Source: Gloeocapsopsis sp. IPPAS B-1203 (GTDB lineage Bacteria; Cyanobacteriota; Cyanobacteriia; Cyanobacteriales; Chroococcidiopsidaceae). Taken from it: a stretch of DNA of 64,000 nt. The position numbers were made by a program, and so were the translations under genes. The stretch spans positions 55,784 through 119,783 of the forward strand of contig NZ_PEIG01000017.1 in assembly GCF_002749975.1 (NCBI RefSeq), given 5' to 3'. This document shows positions 16,363 through 26,003 of this stretch, piece after piece. The notes under the pieces were generated by a model that was not told the DNA's origin, did no database searches, and saw nothing but the letters and a program-made list of their open reading frames with translations. Within the stretch, counting starts at the first letter, position 1. Each line of letters starts with the position of its first letter.

Positions 16363-17310
16363 GTGGAAACAATTAGATTAGGACAAGATGGTTCAGCAGT
16401 GACACCCCTATGTATTGGTACATGGGCTTGGGGCGATAAACTCTTTTGGAATTATGGTAGTGACTACGATGTCAATCAACTACGAGAAGCTTTCAAAGCC
16501 GCGTTAGAAGCTGGAATAACCTTCTTTGATACTGCTGAGATTTACGGATTTGGGCAGTCAGAAGAGTTTTTAGCGCAATTTATGCAGCAGACAACGCAAT
16601 CAGTACAGATTGCGACTAAATTTGGTCCTTTTCCTTGGAGATTTACAGGTCAATCAGTCTCGGATGCTCTAACTGATAGCTTAAAACGCCTGCAACTACA
16701 AAAAGTACCGCTGTATCAAGTGCATTGGCCTTTTACTTTCTTACTCAGTCAAGAAACACTAATGAACACTTTGGCTGATGAAGTGCAACGTGGCAGAATT
16801 GAAGCTATAGGTGTCAGTAACTACTCAGCCGAACAAATGCGCGAAGCCCACGAGTTACTTGCTAGACGCGGCGTACGTTTAGCGGTGAATCAAGTACGCT
16901 ATTCACTAATGACACGGCAAATTGAGACGAATGGTATTTTGGATACCGCAAAAGAGTTGGGGATCACAATTCTAGCGTATAGCCCGTTGGCACAAGGCTT
17001 ACTCACAGGTAAATACTCAGCAGACAACTCTGAAACTCCTACTGGCGCGCGCAGAATTGATCCGCGTTTTAGTAAAGACGGTTTGCGAAAAATAGAACCA
17101 GTATTATCATTACTGCGACAAATTGGTGCAAAACGCGATCGCACTCCTGCTCAAGTTGCGCTCAACTGGTTAATTACCCAAGGTAATGTTATCCCTATTG
17201 CTGGAGCAAAAACAGCCGCACAAGTCAAACAAAACGCTGGTGCTTTAGGCTGGAAACTCAGCGACGATGAATTTGGGCAATTAGACTTAGCGAGTCGTTC
17301 CTGGCGATAA
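16363..17310 (+). CDS. Aldo/keto reductase
   Basis: A 315-residue TIM-barrel NADPH-dependent oxidoreductase. The catalytic tetrad is visible as Asp and Tyr in FFDTAEIYGFG (about 54-64), Lys in IATKFG (about 85-90) and His in YQVHWP (about 120-125). Cofactor-binding segments are GVSNYSAEQM and the C-terminal IPIAGAKTAAQVKQN. Substrate unknown; such enzymes often detoxify aldehydes. The start codon is GTG 16363, with the first conserved strand immediately after it. It stands alone, divergent from pucC, and is followed by a degenerate methyltransferase gene on the same strand. Confidence 0.88.
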   Translation: METIRLGQDGSAVTPLCIGTWAWGDKLFWNYGSDYDVNQLREAFKAALEAGITFFDTAEIYGFGQSEEFLAQFMQQTTQSVQIATKFGPFPWRFTGQSVSDALTDSLKRLQLQKVPLYQVHWPFTFLLSQETLMNTLADEVQRGRIEAIGVSNYSAEQMREAHELLARRGVRLAVNQVRYSLMTRQIETNGILDTAKELGITILAYSPLAQGLLTGKYSADNSETPTGARRIDPRFSKDGLRKIEPVLSLLRQIGAKRDRTPAQVALNWLITQGNVIPIAGAKTAAQVKQNAGALGWKLSDDEFGQLDLASRSWR

Positions 17311-17369
17311 GCCGAGTACGTAGCATAGGGAAAGCAGTCGTCTTTCCCTACAGAATTTTCTTCGCAACG

Positions 17370-17875
17370 ATGAAACTTTTAACCGATTGGGGCTTCACTC
17401 GTGCAGGATGGCGCAGTAATTAACATGGTGAATACTGGGTACTCGCCCAAGCTTTTTTATTGAGTTGTGTTGTATTACCTATTTACCAACCTGCCATGCT
17501 TGGCGAATCAAGTAAATTAATCTACTTTGTGTAGGTTATAGCCTTTGGAATAGGATTAGTTGCTGCTGTTTTTCTTTTCAAAGGCTTGTGGGATCTAGGT
17601 GATAGTCTTACTCCATTACCATATCCTAAAAATAATGGACAATTAGTGCAAACTGGCGTTTATGGTATTGTGCGCCATCCACTTTACAGTGGTGTAATTT
17701 TAGCTGCACTTAGTTGGACTATGTTCGTACTTAGTTTGTCTTACTTAGTAAGAACTGCAATTTTATTGACTTTTTTTGACCTAAAGCTAGCAAAGAAGAA
17801 GCCTGGTTAATCCAGAATCCAGATTATCCAGACTATTGTCAACTTGTCAAAAAGCTAATTTCTCAGATTTACTAG
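17370..17875 (+). pseudogene. Broken isoprenylcysteine-type methyltransferase family gene
   Basis: Read as one frame from ATG 17370, this encodes a small membrane methyltransferase of the ICMT/PEMT-like family: WGFTRAGW, HGEYWVLAQAFLL, LPIYQPAML, FKGLWDLGDSLTPLPYPK, then GQLVQTGVYGIVRHPLYSG with the family RHPxYxG core. It is interrupted by in-frame TAA at 17421-17423 and TAG at 17532-17534. Near 17791 a one-base frameshift switches to SKEEAWLIQNPDYPDY, which runs to TAG at 17873-17875. At least three lesions make it a pseudogene of about 168 codons. It is convergent with the helicase gene, whose stop is 3 bp away. Confidence 0.85.
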
Positions 17876-17878
17876 AAT

Positions 17879-19273
17879 TTAGCTATTTTTTGAGACTGAT
17901 TGCGAACGTGGCGATCGCAAAATCGGTTTTGGTGTACTTTGTTTTTCGGGTTCAATTGTTCCGCCTTCTGACTGCATCCAAGCGGGACGAGTTGAATCAT
18001 ATGCCATCTGTAATGCTGCTGCGGCGATCGCATGTACGTCATACTCATTACTGAGATCGCGCACAATTGGCAAGAAAGAAGCTAGACGTTCTCCCGAGAG
18101 CACCTCTTGTACTTGAGTTTGCAGCTTTTCTAGATGACGTCCTTCAATTTGCGCCCGTGTAGGAATCGAAAGCACTTTCCAACTTTGGCGAACGTGCCGT
18201 TCAATGAGTTGCTGCTTACGCCGTTCAAACGGTTGTACCAGTGCAATTGCGGTTCCTTCTTTACCTGCACGTCCAGTACGCCCGATGCGATGCACATACG
18301 TTTCAACACTATCAGGTAAATCGTAGTTGATAACGTGCGTTAAATCTTCTACATCCAAGCCACGCGCCGCAATATCTGTAGCAATGACCCAGCGGACTTG
18401 CTTGTTACGAAAGCGCATTAATAGTCTTTCTCGCGCTTGCTGAGTGAGATCGCCGTGGTACTCATCTGCGCTGTAACCTGCAGCTTGCAATTGATTAGTT
18501 AGTTCAGCCGCTGTCTTTCTAGTACGCACAAAGATCAATGCTGATTCAGGATCTTCCAGTGCCAAAATGGGCTGTAATGCTCGTGCTTTACTCCAATGAC
18601 GCGGGATCAAATATGCAACTTGATTGATGCGTGTTGGAGCAGCCTTTGGTTGTTCGACTGTGACTGTTACAGGCGATCGCAAAAACTTCGTTACTAATTG
18701 CCGAATTGTTGATGGCATCGTTGCGGAGAACAACGCTGTTTGCCGTTCTGTGGGTGCAGTCTGTAAAATCCTTTCGACGTCGTCAATAAAGCCCATGCTT
18801 AGCATTTCATCGGCTTCATCTAATACCATCCAATTGATTTGATTGAGCTGTAGGCTACCTCGGTTGATCAGATCAATGACTCGTCCAGGTGTACCAACAA
18901 CAATTTGGACACCGCGCTTTAATTGCAACATTTGTCGGTCAATTGATTGACCACCGTAAATTGCTGCTACGCGGACATTTTGATCGCCAATAAAGCTCGA
19001 AATTGCTTCTTTTACCTGCACCGCTAACTCTCGTGTTGGTGTCAGGATCAAAGCCTGCACTGATTTTTGGTGGGGATCGATACGCTCTAGAATCGGCAAA
19101 GAAAATGCGGCTGTTTTTCCGGTACCAGTTTGAGATTGTCCCACAACATCGCGCCCTGCTAGTAAGTGGGGAATCGCTTGCGCTTGAATATTTGTTGCTG
19201 TTGTAAATCCAACTTTTTCTAAATGTTTAATACGTGTTTCTGAAAGACCCAAGCTTTCAAAGGAAAAATTCAT
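17879..19273 (-). CDS. DEAD-box ATP-dependent RNA helicase
   Basis: A 464-residue helicase with motif Q, I (SQTGTGKT, about 45-52), Ia (PTRELA), Ib (GTPGR), II (DEAD, about 151-154), III (SAT), V (ATDIAARGLD) and VI (HRIGRTGRAG, about 322-331), then a charged C-terminal extension of about 110 residues. It unwinds RNA in ribosome assembly, decay or cold response; cyanobacteria have several such genes and I cannot assign which. TAGGAG before the ATG supports the start. It follows rimO by 46 bp on the same strand, so both ribosome-related genes may share a transcript. Confidence 0.92.
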   Translation of the reverse strand: MNFSFESLGLSETRIKHLEKVGFTTATNIQAQAIPHLLAGRDVVGQSQTGTGKTAAFSLPILERIDPHQKSVQALILTPTRELAVQVKEAISSFIGDQNVRVAAIYGGQSIDRQMLQLKRGVQIVVGTPGRVIDLINRGSLQLNQINWMVLDEADEMLSMGFIDDVERILQTAPTERQTALFSATMPSTIRQLVTKFLRSPVTVTVEQPKAAPTRINQVAYLIPRHWSKARALQPILALEDPESALIFVRTRKTAAELTNQLQAAGYSADEYHGDLTQQARERLLMRFRNKQVRWVIATDIAARGLDVEDLTHVINYDLPDSVETYVHRIGRTGRAGKEGTAIALVQPFERRKQQLIERHVRQSWKVLSIPTRAQIEGRHLEKLQTQVQEVLSGERLASFLPIVRDLSNEYDVHAIAAAALQMAYDSTRPAWMQSEGGTIEPEKQSTPKPILRSPRSQSVSKNS

Positions 19274-19319
19274 CTAGTCTCCTAATATGTATTGTGTTTC
19301 GCTTTCAACGAGCCACTAA

Positions 19320-20642
19320 TTAGTTATTAATGGCTATCTGACCGTAAAGGTCGTAAATATCGGCGTCGGTAATCTTGACTGGTACCAGAGAACCTAGCCG
19401 CGCTGCACCCTGAACGTAAACTAAACCATCGACTTCTGGAGAGAAGCGGGTAGAACGTCCTACTAAATCCCCAGTTTCTGGATTTTCTTGCTCAATCAGC
19501 ACGTCTATTACTTTGCCGACTTCCTGTTGATTCTTACGCCATGAAATCGGCTGCTGAATTTCCATTACCGCATCGCGTCGTGCTTCCATGACTTCCTGTG
19601 GTAACTGATTTGGCAAACTATACGCCGGAGTTCCTTCTTCTGGAGAGAATGTAAATACTCCTACGTGGTCGAATTCGTGACGCTGAACAAACTGCTGTAG
19701 ATGCTCAAAGTGTTCGTCAGTCTCTCCAGGAAATCCAACGATAAATGTTGTTCTTAGCACCGCCTGCGGAATTGCTTGCTTAATGCGTTCGATAATTCCA
19801 TCGTTAACTCGCCCTTGCCAAGGACGGTTCATGGCTCGCAGAATTTCTGGATGTGAGTGCTGTAATGGTAAATCTAAATAAGGTAGAACATTAGGTGTTG
19901 CTTGAATTGCCTCAATGACTTTTGGCGTCAGTCCTGTAGGATAGGCATAGTGCATCCGAATCCAAGGAATATTGACTTTACCTAATGCCTGTAAGAGTTC
20001 CGCTAAGCGCGGCTCTCCATAAAGATCGACACCATAGTTTGTCGTAATTTGCGAAATTAAGATAATTTCCTGCACTCCTTGCGCCGCTAATTGTTCTGCT
20101 TCTGCCACAATTGATTCAATCGAGCGCGATCGCTGATTTCCTCGCAAATGCGGAATAATACAAAACGCGCAGCGGTAGTCACATCCTTCCGCAACACGCA
20201 GGTAAGCTACACCTTCAGTTGTTGTTCGGTAGCGTGGCGTTGTCTCATCAGCAATATAAGTTGGTTCTGCAGTTACTTCTTGAACTCTTTCTCCTTCTTC
20301 TACTCGGTGAATCACGTTGACTATTTTGTGATAGTCACCTGTTCCTACCACTGCTACTGCTTCAGGCAACTCTTCCATGAGTTCTTGCTGGAAGTGCTGT
20401 GCCATACAGCCCGCAATTACAATTTTTTTTCCAGCGTCTGCTAGTTCTACCAAAGTTCGTACAGATTCTTCCCGCGCGGCTTGAATAAAGCTGCAGGTAT
20501 TTACTATGACATAATCTGCTAGTTCTTCGTTTGTATCTACACCATAACCAGCTTCAACTAGAAGCCCTAGCATGTGTTCCGTATCGATTCGGTTTTTCTC
20601 GCAGCCCAAATGAGAAATCGCAATTGTTGGCTTATCAACCAT
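19320..20642 (-). CDS. rimO: Ribosomal protein S12 methylthiotransferase RimO
   Basis: A 440-residue radical SAM methylthiotransferase. The N-terminal domain carries cysteines in HLGCEKN, VNTCSF and IAGCMAQ (about residues 13, 49, 79) for the auxiliary cluster. The radical SAM motif is CDYRCAFC (about 154-161), followed by a TRAM domain from about 370. HLGCEKN and the REESVRT spacing distinguish it from MiaB, which is also present at 54171-55532. It modifies Asp88 of ribosomal protein S12. It is upstream of the DEAD-box gene in one direction. Confidence 0.94.
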   Translation of the reverse strand: MVDKPTIAISHLGCEKNRIDTEHMLGLLVEAGYGVDTNEELADYVIVNTCSFIQAAREESVRTLVELADAGKKIVIAGCMAQHFQQELMEELPEAVAVVGTGDYHKIVNVIHRVEEGERVQEVTAEPTYIADETTPRYRTTTEGVAYLRVAEGCDYRCAFCIIPHLRGNQRSRSIESIVAEAEQLAAQGVQEIILISQITTNYGVDLYGEPRLAELLQALGKVNIPWIRMHYAYPTGLTPKVIEAIQATPNVLPYLDLPLQHSHPEILRAMNRPWQGRVNDGIIERIKQAIPQAVLRTTFIVGFPGETDEHFEHLQQFVQRHEFDHVGVFTFSPEEGTPAYSLPNQLPQEVMEARRDAVMEIQQPISWRKNQQEVGKVIDVLIEQENPETGDLVGRSTRFSPEVDGLVYVQGAARLGSLVPVKITDADIYDLYGQIAINN

Positions 20643-21074
20643 AGAGTAAGTTACTTGTGTTTAGCAGTCTAAAATATCGCTAGCGGATTTTACTGCTTTA
20701 AAAACACAGATTCATCAGCTTACTCCACCAGCGCTAACAATGGATTGTAATGCCGTTTCTTTGCTGGGCTGAGAGGATAAAACCGAATTACGTTTAAATT
20801 TCTTAATTTTAAACTTAAAGAAATACCAATTGTTAAACTGGTATTAAGCTACCCTACTTTGCCCTGTGCATTGTTTTATTTGTAGGAACAATAGTTGTTA
20901 CCTACCCTGGTGTTGGAGTGGCAAGCTCCTGTTCACCTGAATAGTATCTTAACATATCTTATGAATACTGTGCTGCTAACTTCAATAAAGGATAAATTAT
21001 GTCATCGCTGCGTATACTATTTAAGTTGCTTTGTTTAACTGCGCTCAAGCTGAAGCGTCTGTAGTGGAGAAGAA
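20643..21074. other. Divergent promoter region between rimO and btpA with hairpin repeats
   Basis: A 432-bp spacer between divergent genes, so it holds both promoters. Two adjacent inverted repeats occupy 20882-20937. A GGCTGAGAGGATAA string near 20769 recalls part of a thiamine riboswitch, but the other conserved parts are missing. Boxes could not be assigned. No coding potential seen. Confidence 0.5.
20882..20937. repeat. Two adjacent hairpin repeats
   Basis: GTAGGAACAA (20882-20891) pairs imperfectly with TTGTTACCTAC (20895-20905). Next, GGTG-GGAG (from 20909) pairs with CTCC-CACC (to 20937) around a GTGGCAAG loop. The pattern resembles short palindromic repeats that are dispersed in cyanobacterial spacers. 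A regulatory role for btpA cannot be excluded. Confidence 0.4.
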
Positions 21075-21932
21075 GTGGACTTAAAGCAGCTATTTAAAAC
21101 TCCTAACCCAATCATAGGCGTAGTTCATTTACTGCCGTTACCCACTGCACCTGGCTGGGGTGGAAACCTCAAAGCAGTGATTGACCGTGCCGAACAAGAA
21201 GCAACAGCGCTTGCGAGTGGCGGTGTTGATGGTATCATCATCGAAAACTTCTTCGACGCGCCGTTCACGAAGAACCAAGTAGATCCTGCTGTTGTTAGTG
21301 CTATGACAGTAGTGATTCAACGACTGATGCATCTTGTGGCTGTTCCAATCGGGGTAAATGTCTTACGTAATGATGCTCACAGTGCCTTAGCGATCGCCAC
21401 AGTCGTCAAAGCACAATTTATTCGTGTCAATGTGTTGACTGGTGTCATGGCAACTGATCAAGGATTAATTGAGGGGCAAGCACACCAATTGCTACGTTAT
21501 CGTCGCGAAATTGGCAGCGACGTCAAAATTTTTGCGGATGTGCTTGTCAAACACGCACGACCTCTAAGTTCTCCTAATCTAACGGTTGCGGTACAAGACA
21601 CTATTGAGCGCGGTTTGGCTGACGCTGTTATTTTGTCAGGTTGGGCAACAGGTAGCCCGCCAGATTTACAAGATTTAGAACTCGCGAAAGCTGCCGCCCA
21701 CGACACGCCAGTTTTGATTGGGAGTGGTGCTAGTTGGGAAAATATTTCCATACTCATGCAAGCTGCAGATGGCGTCATTGTCTCCTCATCGCTGAAACGT
21801 CACGGTCGCCGCGAGCAAACAATTGATCCAATTCGTGTTAACCAATTTGTAGAGGCTGCAAGGAGTAGCAAGCAGAAGCTCATTGAAGACCAGATAGAAA
21901 TCAAAGACCAAGGTTCAGAAATTAGAAGTTAG
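21075..21932 (+). CDS. btpA: BtpA family photosystem I biogenesis protein
   Basis: A 285-residue TIM-barrel-like protein with the BtpA signature: IIGVVHLLPLPTAPGWGG, DGIIIENFFDAPF, PIGVNVLRNDAHSALAIA and FIRVNVLTGV. In Synechocystis BtpA is a thylakoid-associated protein needed to stabilise photosystem I reaction-centre subunits, especially at low temperature. Start GTG 21075 follows a GGAG at good distance. The C-terminal 20 residues are charged and variable. It is followed after 94 bp by the VKOR-thioredoxin gene on the same strand, which acts in disulphide formation for photosystem assembly; a shared theme is plausible. Confidence 0.9.
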   Translation: MDLKQLFKTPNPIIGVVHLLPLPTAPGWGGNLKAVIDRAEQEATALASGGVDGIIIENFFDAPFTKNQVDPAVVSAMTVVIQRLMHLVAVPIGVNVLRNDAHSALAIATVVKAQFIRVNVLTGVMATDQGLIEGQAHQLLRYRREIGSDVKIFADVLVKHARPLSSPNLTVAVQDTIERGLADAVILSGWATGSPPDLQDLELAKAAAHDTPVLIGSGASWENISILMQAADGVIVSSSLKRHGRREQTIDPIRVNQFVEAARSSKQKLIEDQIEIKDQGSEIRS

Positions 21933-22026
21933 CAGTATGCCACAATGCTAATTTAAACTTGTCAAAATAAAACTGAGGCAATAAAACAGTTTTAGGATGA
22001 AAACATATCACTACTAGCCACTAACC

Positions 22027-22983
22027 ATGAGTCGCCGACGTATTCCTTGGATTCATCGATGGTCCCGTCCGCTAATTGCAGCGATCGCGCTGTTAGGTGC
22101 AATAACCACCGCGTACTTAACCATAGTAAAATTTACCCAAAGTTCCACTGCTTGCCCTGCGGGTAACTGCGATCTTGTCCTTTCTAGCCCTTATGCGACA
22201 GTTTTTGGACTACCACTAGCCTTGTTTGGCTTTTTGGCTTATGCCAGTATGACAGCTTTTGCTTTGGCACCTTTGGGTATTAATCCAGGACGAAAGAAAG
22301 AACTGCGTTCCCAAGTAGAGAATTGGACTTGGTTGCTACTATTGGCTGGTGCGATCGCCATGACAGTCTTTAGTGGCTACTTAATGTATCTACTTTTTTC
22401 ACAAATTCAAGCGACGTGTATTTACTGTATTGCCTCGGCAATCTTCTCGGTTAGCCTACTGGTTCTGACCGTCGTTGGTCGTGCGTGGGAGGACATTGGA
22501 CAAATTTTCTTCACAGCGATCGTTGTCGGTATGATCACCTTAATTGGTACTCTTGGTATCTACGCAGGAATCAACCAACCAACAGCAACAACTCCAGGAC
22601 AATCAAGCACAAGTTTAAGTCCAACGACAGCACCAACACCAGGTGTTGGCTGGCAAATTACCACGACCTCCGGAGAAGCTGAGATTGCTTTAGCGCGTCA
22701 CCTAAATCAAATTGGTGCTAGGGAATTTGTAGCTTGGTGGTGTCCCCACTGTCACGAACAAAAGGAGCTTTTTGGACAACAAGCCTACGCCGAAATCAAT
22801 CACATTGAATGTGCTGCAGACGGTCAAAACGCACGTCCTGATCTTTGTCAAACGGCAGGTATTCAAAGCTTCCCAACTTGGGAAATTAACGGTCAATTGT
22901 ATCCAGGTTTAAGATCTTTACAAGAGTTAGCAGAACTTTCTGGCTACAAAGGTTCACAAAATTTTCGATACTCTCCCTCATAA
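22027..22983 (+). CDS. VKOR-thioredoxin fusion (disulphide-forming enzyme)
   Basis: A 318-residue membrane enzyme. The vitamin K epoxide reductase domain (about 10-180) has four or more helices, the loop cysteines CPAGNC (about 39-44) and the active CIYC (about 131-134). A fused periplasmic/lumenal thioredoxin-like domain (about 210-318) holds CPHC (about 239-242) plus two further cysteines and a cis-Pro region (FPTWEI). The pair passes electrons from substrate thiols to quinone, introducing disulphides. In cyanobacteria and chloroplasts (LTO1) this supports photosystem assembly. The presence of both domains in one chain is the usual cyanobacterial form. Confidence 0.92.
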   Translation: MSRRRIPWIHRWSRPLIAAIALLGAITTAYLTIVKFTQSSTACPAGNCDLVLSSPYATVFGLPLALFGFLAYASMTAFALAPLGINPGRKKELRSQVENWTWLLLLAGAIAMTVFSGYLMYLLFSQIQATCIYCIASAIFSVSLLVLTVVGRAWEDIGQIFFTAIVVGMITLIGTLGIYAGINQPTATTPGQSSTSLSPTTAPTPGVGWQITTTSGEAEIALARHLNQIGAREFVAWWCPHCHEQKELFGQQAYAEINHIECAADGQNARPDLCQTAGIQSFPTWEINGQLYPGLRSLQELAELSGYKGSQNFRYSPS

Positions 22984-22993
22984 TGAATTGTTA

Positions 22994-23019
22994 GTAGGTA
23001 TGATTTTGAGACTACCTAC
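22994..23019 (+). terminator. Possible terminator hairpin after VKOR gene
   Basis: GTAGGTA (22994-23000) pairs perfectly with TACCTAC (23013-23019) around a 12-base loop, 10 bp after the VKOR stop codon. No T run follows directly; a second small hairpin AGCTAG/CTAGCT with a T-rich loop comes next. Could be an attenuating structure rather than a true terminator. Confidence 0.35.
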
Positions 23020-23150
23020 CCGAAAGAAGCTAGTCTTTTTTACCTAGCTGTCGATTTCTCAACCTAATCTATGCAAAATATTTTTGCCTTTGTAATGATT
23101 CCTCGCCTTTATGGGAAATCTAGCATTAGCGAAGGTTGGGCATCTGAGGC

Positions 23151-25328
23151 ATGGGCAAAACTAGAGATGACAGCAAGGGGCTGAAAAAAAGGCTATTTAG
23201 AGAACAACACACACACAATAGTCGGCGGGTGTGGCTTACAGCATTGAGTGTTGCTAGTTGCATCTTATTATCACGTTACTTTGGAATTATCCAATCTTTA
23301 GAGTGGGCGGCTTTCGATCAATTTTTTCGTTTACGCCCGCCAGAACCTGTAGACGAACGAATTATAATCGTTGCTATTGAAGAAGCAGATCTTCAGTTTA
23401 TCGGGCAGTGGCCGTTACCAGACACATTAATTGCACAGCTATTGCAGCAATTGCACCGCCACCAACCTCGCATGATTGGTTTAGATTTGTATCGAGATTT
23501 GCCAGTAGAACCTGGACACAAACACCTGCAACAAGTATACAAATCACTTCCCAACCTGATCGGTATTGAAAAACTAGAAGATCAGCACAGCGCCGCAGTA
23601 TTACCCCCACCAATTCTAAATCAGCAACGTGTCGGTTTTAATAACGTTATCCTTGATGCTGATGGAAAAGTGCGCCGTAGTTTACTTTATTGGACAACAC
23701 AAAATAAAACTCATGAAAGTTTTGCTCTCAAGCTTGCTTTGGGTTACTTAGCATCTGAAGGAATTTTTCCCCAACCAGCACAAAATCCCAATTATTTACA
23801 ACTTGGTCAAAGTGTACTCCCCTGCTTTAAGCGCAATGATGGTGGTTACGCACAAGCTGATGATGGCGGCTATCAAATCATCTCTAATTTTCGTCATATC
23901 CAAAACAGTTTTCGCACAGTATCGCTAAGTGAAGTGCTAACGAACAAAGTGCCAGCTGAGGCGTTTCGCGATCGCATTGTTCTGATTGGTTCTACAGCAC
24001 CTAGTCTAAAAGACTTTTTTTTCGTTCCTTACAGTACTAGGTTACCAACAACAGCAGCGCAACCAATTACAGGCGTAGAGTTGCAAGCTAACATTGTCAG
24101 TCAAATTCTTGATGCAGCACTGGTTGGACGTCCAGTCATTCAAGTTTGGTCAAAGGTAACAGAAAGCTTATGGATTTTTGCTTGGACTTTACTCGGCGCA
24201 TCACTCAGTTGGCGCTTGCGCAAACCAACTAAATTTATCTTGACTATTGCAATGACAAGCGGGCTACTTATGGGCATAGCCTACGTAGCTTTTCTTGATG
24301 GTTGGTGGATACCTATTGTTCCGCCACTACTGGGTATTTATGGTTGTGCAGTAGCGATCGCAAGTCATATTGCTTATCAACAAGAGGGGTTACAACGTTC
24401 TAAAGAATTTTTACAAGAAGTCATTAATACAATTCCCGATCCTGTCTTCGTCAAAAATCAACAACATCAATGGATTGTGTTAAACGATGCGTTTTGTCAA
24501 TTTATTGGTTATCCACTTGAAGAATTGCTGGAACACTCAGACGATGAATTTCTGCCTCAAAATGAAGCTGACGTTTCTTGGCAACATGATGAAATTGTCT
24601 TTGCTATTGGAAGTGCTATAGAAAACGAAGAAGAACTTACTGATTCTGAAGGTATCACTCATCTTGTTGCTACGAAAAAATCACTGCACAAAGACGCGGC
24701 TGGTAATTTATTTTTAGTTGGGGTGATGCGCGATATTACAGAACGTAAGCGCATCGAAGAAGAACTCAAGCGTACTGCTGCAGAACTTTTACGCTCAAAT
24801 ACTGAATTACAACATTCGCAAGATCGTTTGCGTTATCTTGCCTATCACGACTCACTAACAGGTTTGCCTAATCGTAAGCTATTTTACGACCATCTTAATC
24901 AGTCTTTAGCATGGGCAAAAAGTAATAATTTATCGCTAGCTTTGCTATTTATTGACTTAGATGGGTTCAAGCAAGTCAACGATACTTTTGGGCACGACAG
25001 CGGCGATCGCTTACTTGTGACAGTAGCACAACGATTAACTTCATCTCTGCGTGGTAGCGACATTGTTTCTCGACTCGGTGGCGACGAATTTACTGTCATT
25101 CTTCCTGGGATTGCTAAGGCACACGACGCTGCTGCTGTTGCTGAAAAAATCTTGACGACTCTCTCTGAGAAATTCGATCTGAACGGGCAGACAATTATTA
25201 TTACTGTCAGTATTGGAATTAGCTTTTATCCCTTCAATGGTGATACACAAGAAACCTTAGTGAAACAAGCTGATCTAGCAATGTATCAAGCCAAGCAGAT
25301 GGGTAAAAACTGCTACAAATTTGCTTAG
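23151..25328 (+). CDS. CHASE2-PAS diguanylate cyclase
   Basis: A 725-residue membrane sensor. An N-terminal helix (about 25-45), an extracytoplasmic CHASE2 domain (about 45-335), two to three helices (about 340-410), a PAS domain (about 415-540) and a GGDEF domain (about 560-725). The active site is intact (GGDEF at 643-647), and RGSD (634-637) lies five residues before it, the c-di-GMP inhibitory I-site. It should therefore make c-di-GMP from GTP under feedback control in response to an external signal. There is no EAL domain. Together with the MshEN-like protein at 263-595 it is the only visible c-di-GMP link here; they are not adjacent. Confidence 0.92.
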   Translation: MGKTRDDSKGLKKRLFREQHTHNSRRVWLTALSVASCILLSRYFGIIQSLEWAAFDQFFRLRPPEPVDERIIIVAIEEADLQFIGQWPLPDTLIAQLLQQLHRHQPRMIGLDLYRDLPVEPGHKHLQQVYKSLPNLIGIEKLEDQHSAAVLPPPILNQQRVGFNNVILDADGKVRRSLLYWTTQNKTHESFALKLALGYLASEGIFPQPAQNPNYLQLGQSVLPCFKRNDGGYAQADDGGYQIISNFRHIQNSFRTVSLSEVLTNKVPAEAFRDRIVLIGSTAPSLKDFFFVPYSTRLPTTAAQPITGVELQANIVSQILDAALVGRPVIQVWSKVTESLWIFAWTLLGASLSWRLRKPTKFILTIAMTSGLLMGIAYVAFLDGWWIPIVPPLLGIYGCAVAIASHIAYQQEGLQRSKEFLQEVINTIPDPVFVKNQQHQWIVLNDAFCQFIGYPLEELLEHSDDEFLPQNEADVSWQHDEIVFAIGSAIENEEELTDSEGITHLVATKKSLHKDAAGNLFLVGVMRDITERKRIEEELKRTAAELLRSNTELQHSQDRLRYLAYHDSLTGLPNRKLFYDHLNQSLAWAKSNNLSLALLFIDLDGFKQVNDTFGHDSGDRLLVTVAQRLTSSLRGSDIVSRLGGDEFTVILPGIAKAHDAAAVAEKILTTLSEKFDLNGQTIIITVSIGISFYPFNGDTQETLVKQADLAMYQAKQMGKNCYKFA

Positions 25329-25676
25329 ATTTGGTTGCCTCCATACCATAAACCTTTTAAATGAATGCGAGTGCGAGTTCGTTCGCACACTATAAACAAA
25401 GTCCAACTCTATGGAGTTCTGAATTATGAATGTTGAATTTTGAATTGAAGAAGTTTTAATTCAAATCTCCTGAAACTTTGCTTGGGTAGCTCCGAAGGGA
25501 GTCGGAAAACCTTTGTAATGCTATCTCTTTTTATTTGAAGCTCGTTTTAGTAAATTTACTGACGATAAATATCCATTTTATAAGCTTGTGTAAATTCACT
25601 ATGACGAATACGTAAATGTACGGAAGTTTTAGGAGAGATATGAAATACTAAATTAAATAGCAATCCATTAGCACGT
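25329..25676. other. Intergenic region with dispersed repeat
   Basis: A 348-bp spacer downstream of the diguanylate cyclase and upstream of the truncated DUF928 gene. The middle (25414-25505) is a copy of a dispersed spacer repeat. The rest is AT-rich; an AGGAGAGATATG string near 25631 starts only a three-codon frame. No gene seen. Confidence 0.45.
25414..25505. repeat. Dispersed spacer repeat (GAGTTCTGA...TTCAA...CCGAAGGGAGTCG)
   Basis: Shares the order GAGTTCTGA, TGTTGAATTTTGAATT, TTCAA and GTAGCTCCGAAGGGAGTCG with the interior of the MITE at 10971-11080, and looser similarity with spacers at 52313-52420 and 53640-53710. No terminal inverted repeats were found here, so this may be the remnant core of the same element family. 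Confidence 0.5.
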
Positions 25677-25931
25677 ATGGCGACTCATCTCACAATTAAA
25701 ACTATTGCCACACTTGTTGTCGGATTACAGTTATTTGACATGATAGGCACAAATGACTTTCTAAGTATTATTTTTAACACAAAATTGCTCAAGCATGTAC
25801 CAGCAGTAACAATTGTTTCAGCGGCTGATCTAGAGTCGCCGACTGTGAATCCTAACCTACCAGTGAATTTTAATTTTGTTCCACCTCCAAAAGGTGCGCC
25901 TACTAGAACTCAAGGTTCCGGAACCAGGTAA
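25677..25931 (+). pseudogene. Truncated DUF928-like gene
   Basis: An 84-codon frame with a hydrophobic N terminus (signal or anchor, about 5-25), a low-complexity middle, and a C-terminal FVPPPKGAPTRTQGSGTR that resembles the first conserved block of DUF928 proteins (xFxPPxRGxPxxxxGGGTR). In that family the bulk of the domain follows this block; here a TAA comes immediately after GTR and no continuation is seen in any frame before nadB. It is therefore probably a gene fragment. A short secreted peptide is the alternative. Confidence 0.5.
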
Positions 25932-26003
25932 GATAGGCTGGTGTAGGAAAATAAAGATAGGTTTTGACTAGGTAAACACTATAGTCCTTGGCTTTTTGTT
26001 AAG

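Noticed and set aside
20765..20785. GGCTGAGAGGATAA resembling the THI box of a TPP riboswitch
   Set aside because: The second conserved half (ACCTGATCTGGATAATGCC-like) and the closing stem are absent, and btpA/rimO are not thiamine genes.
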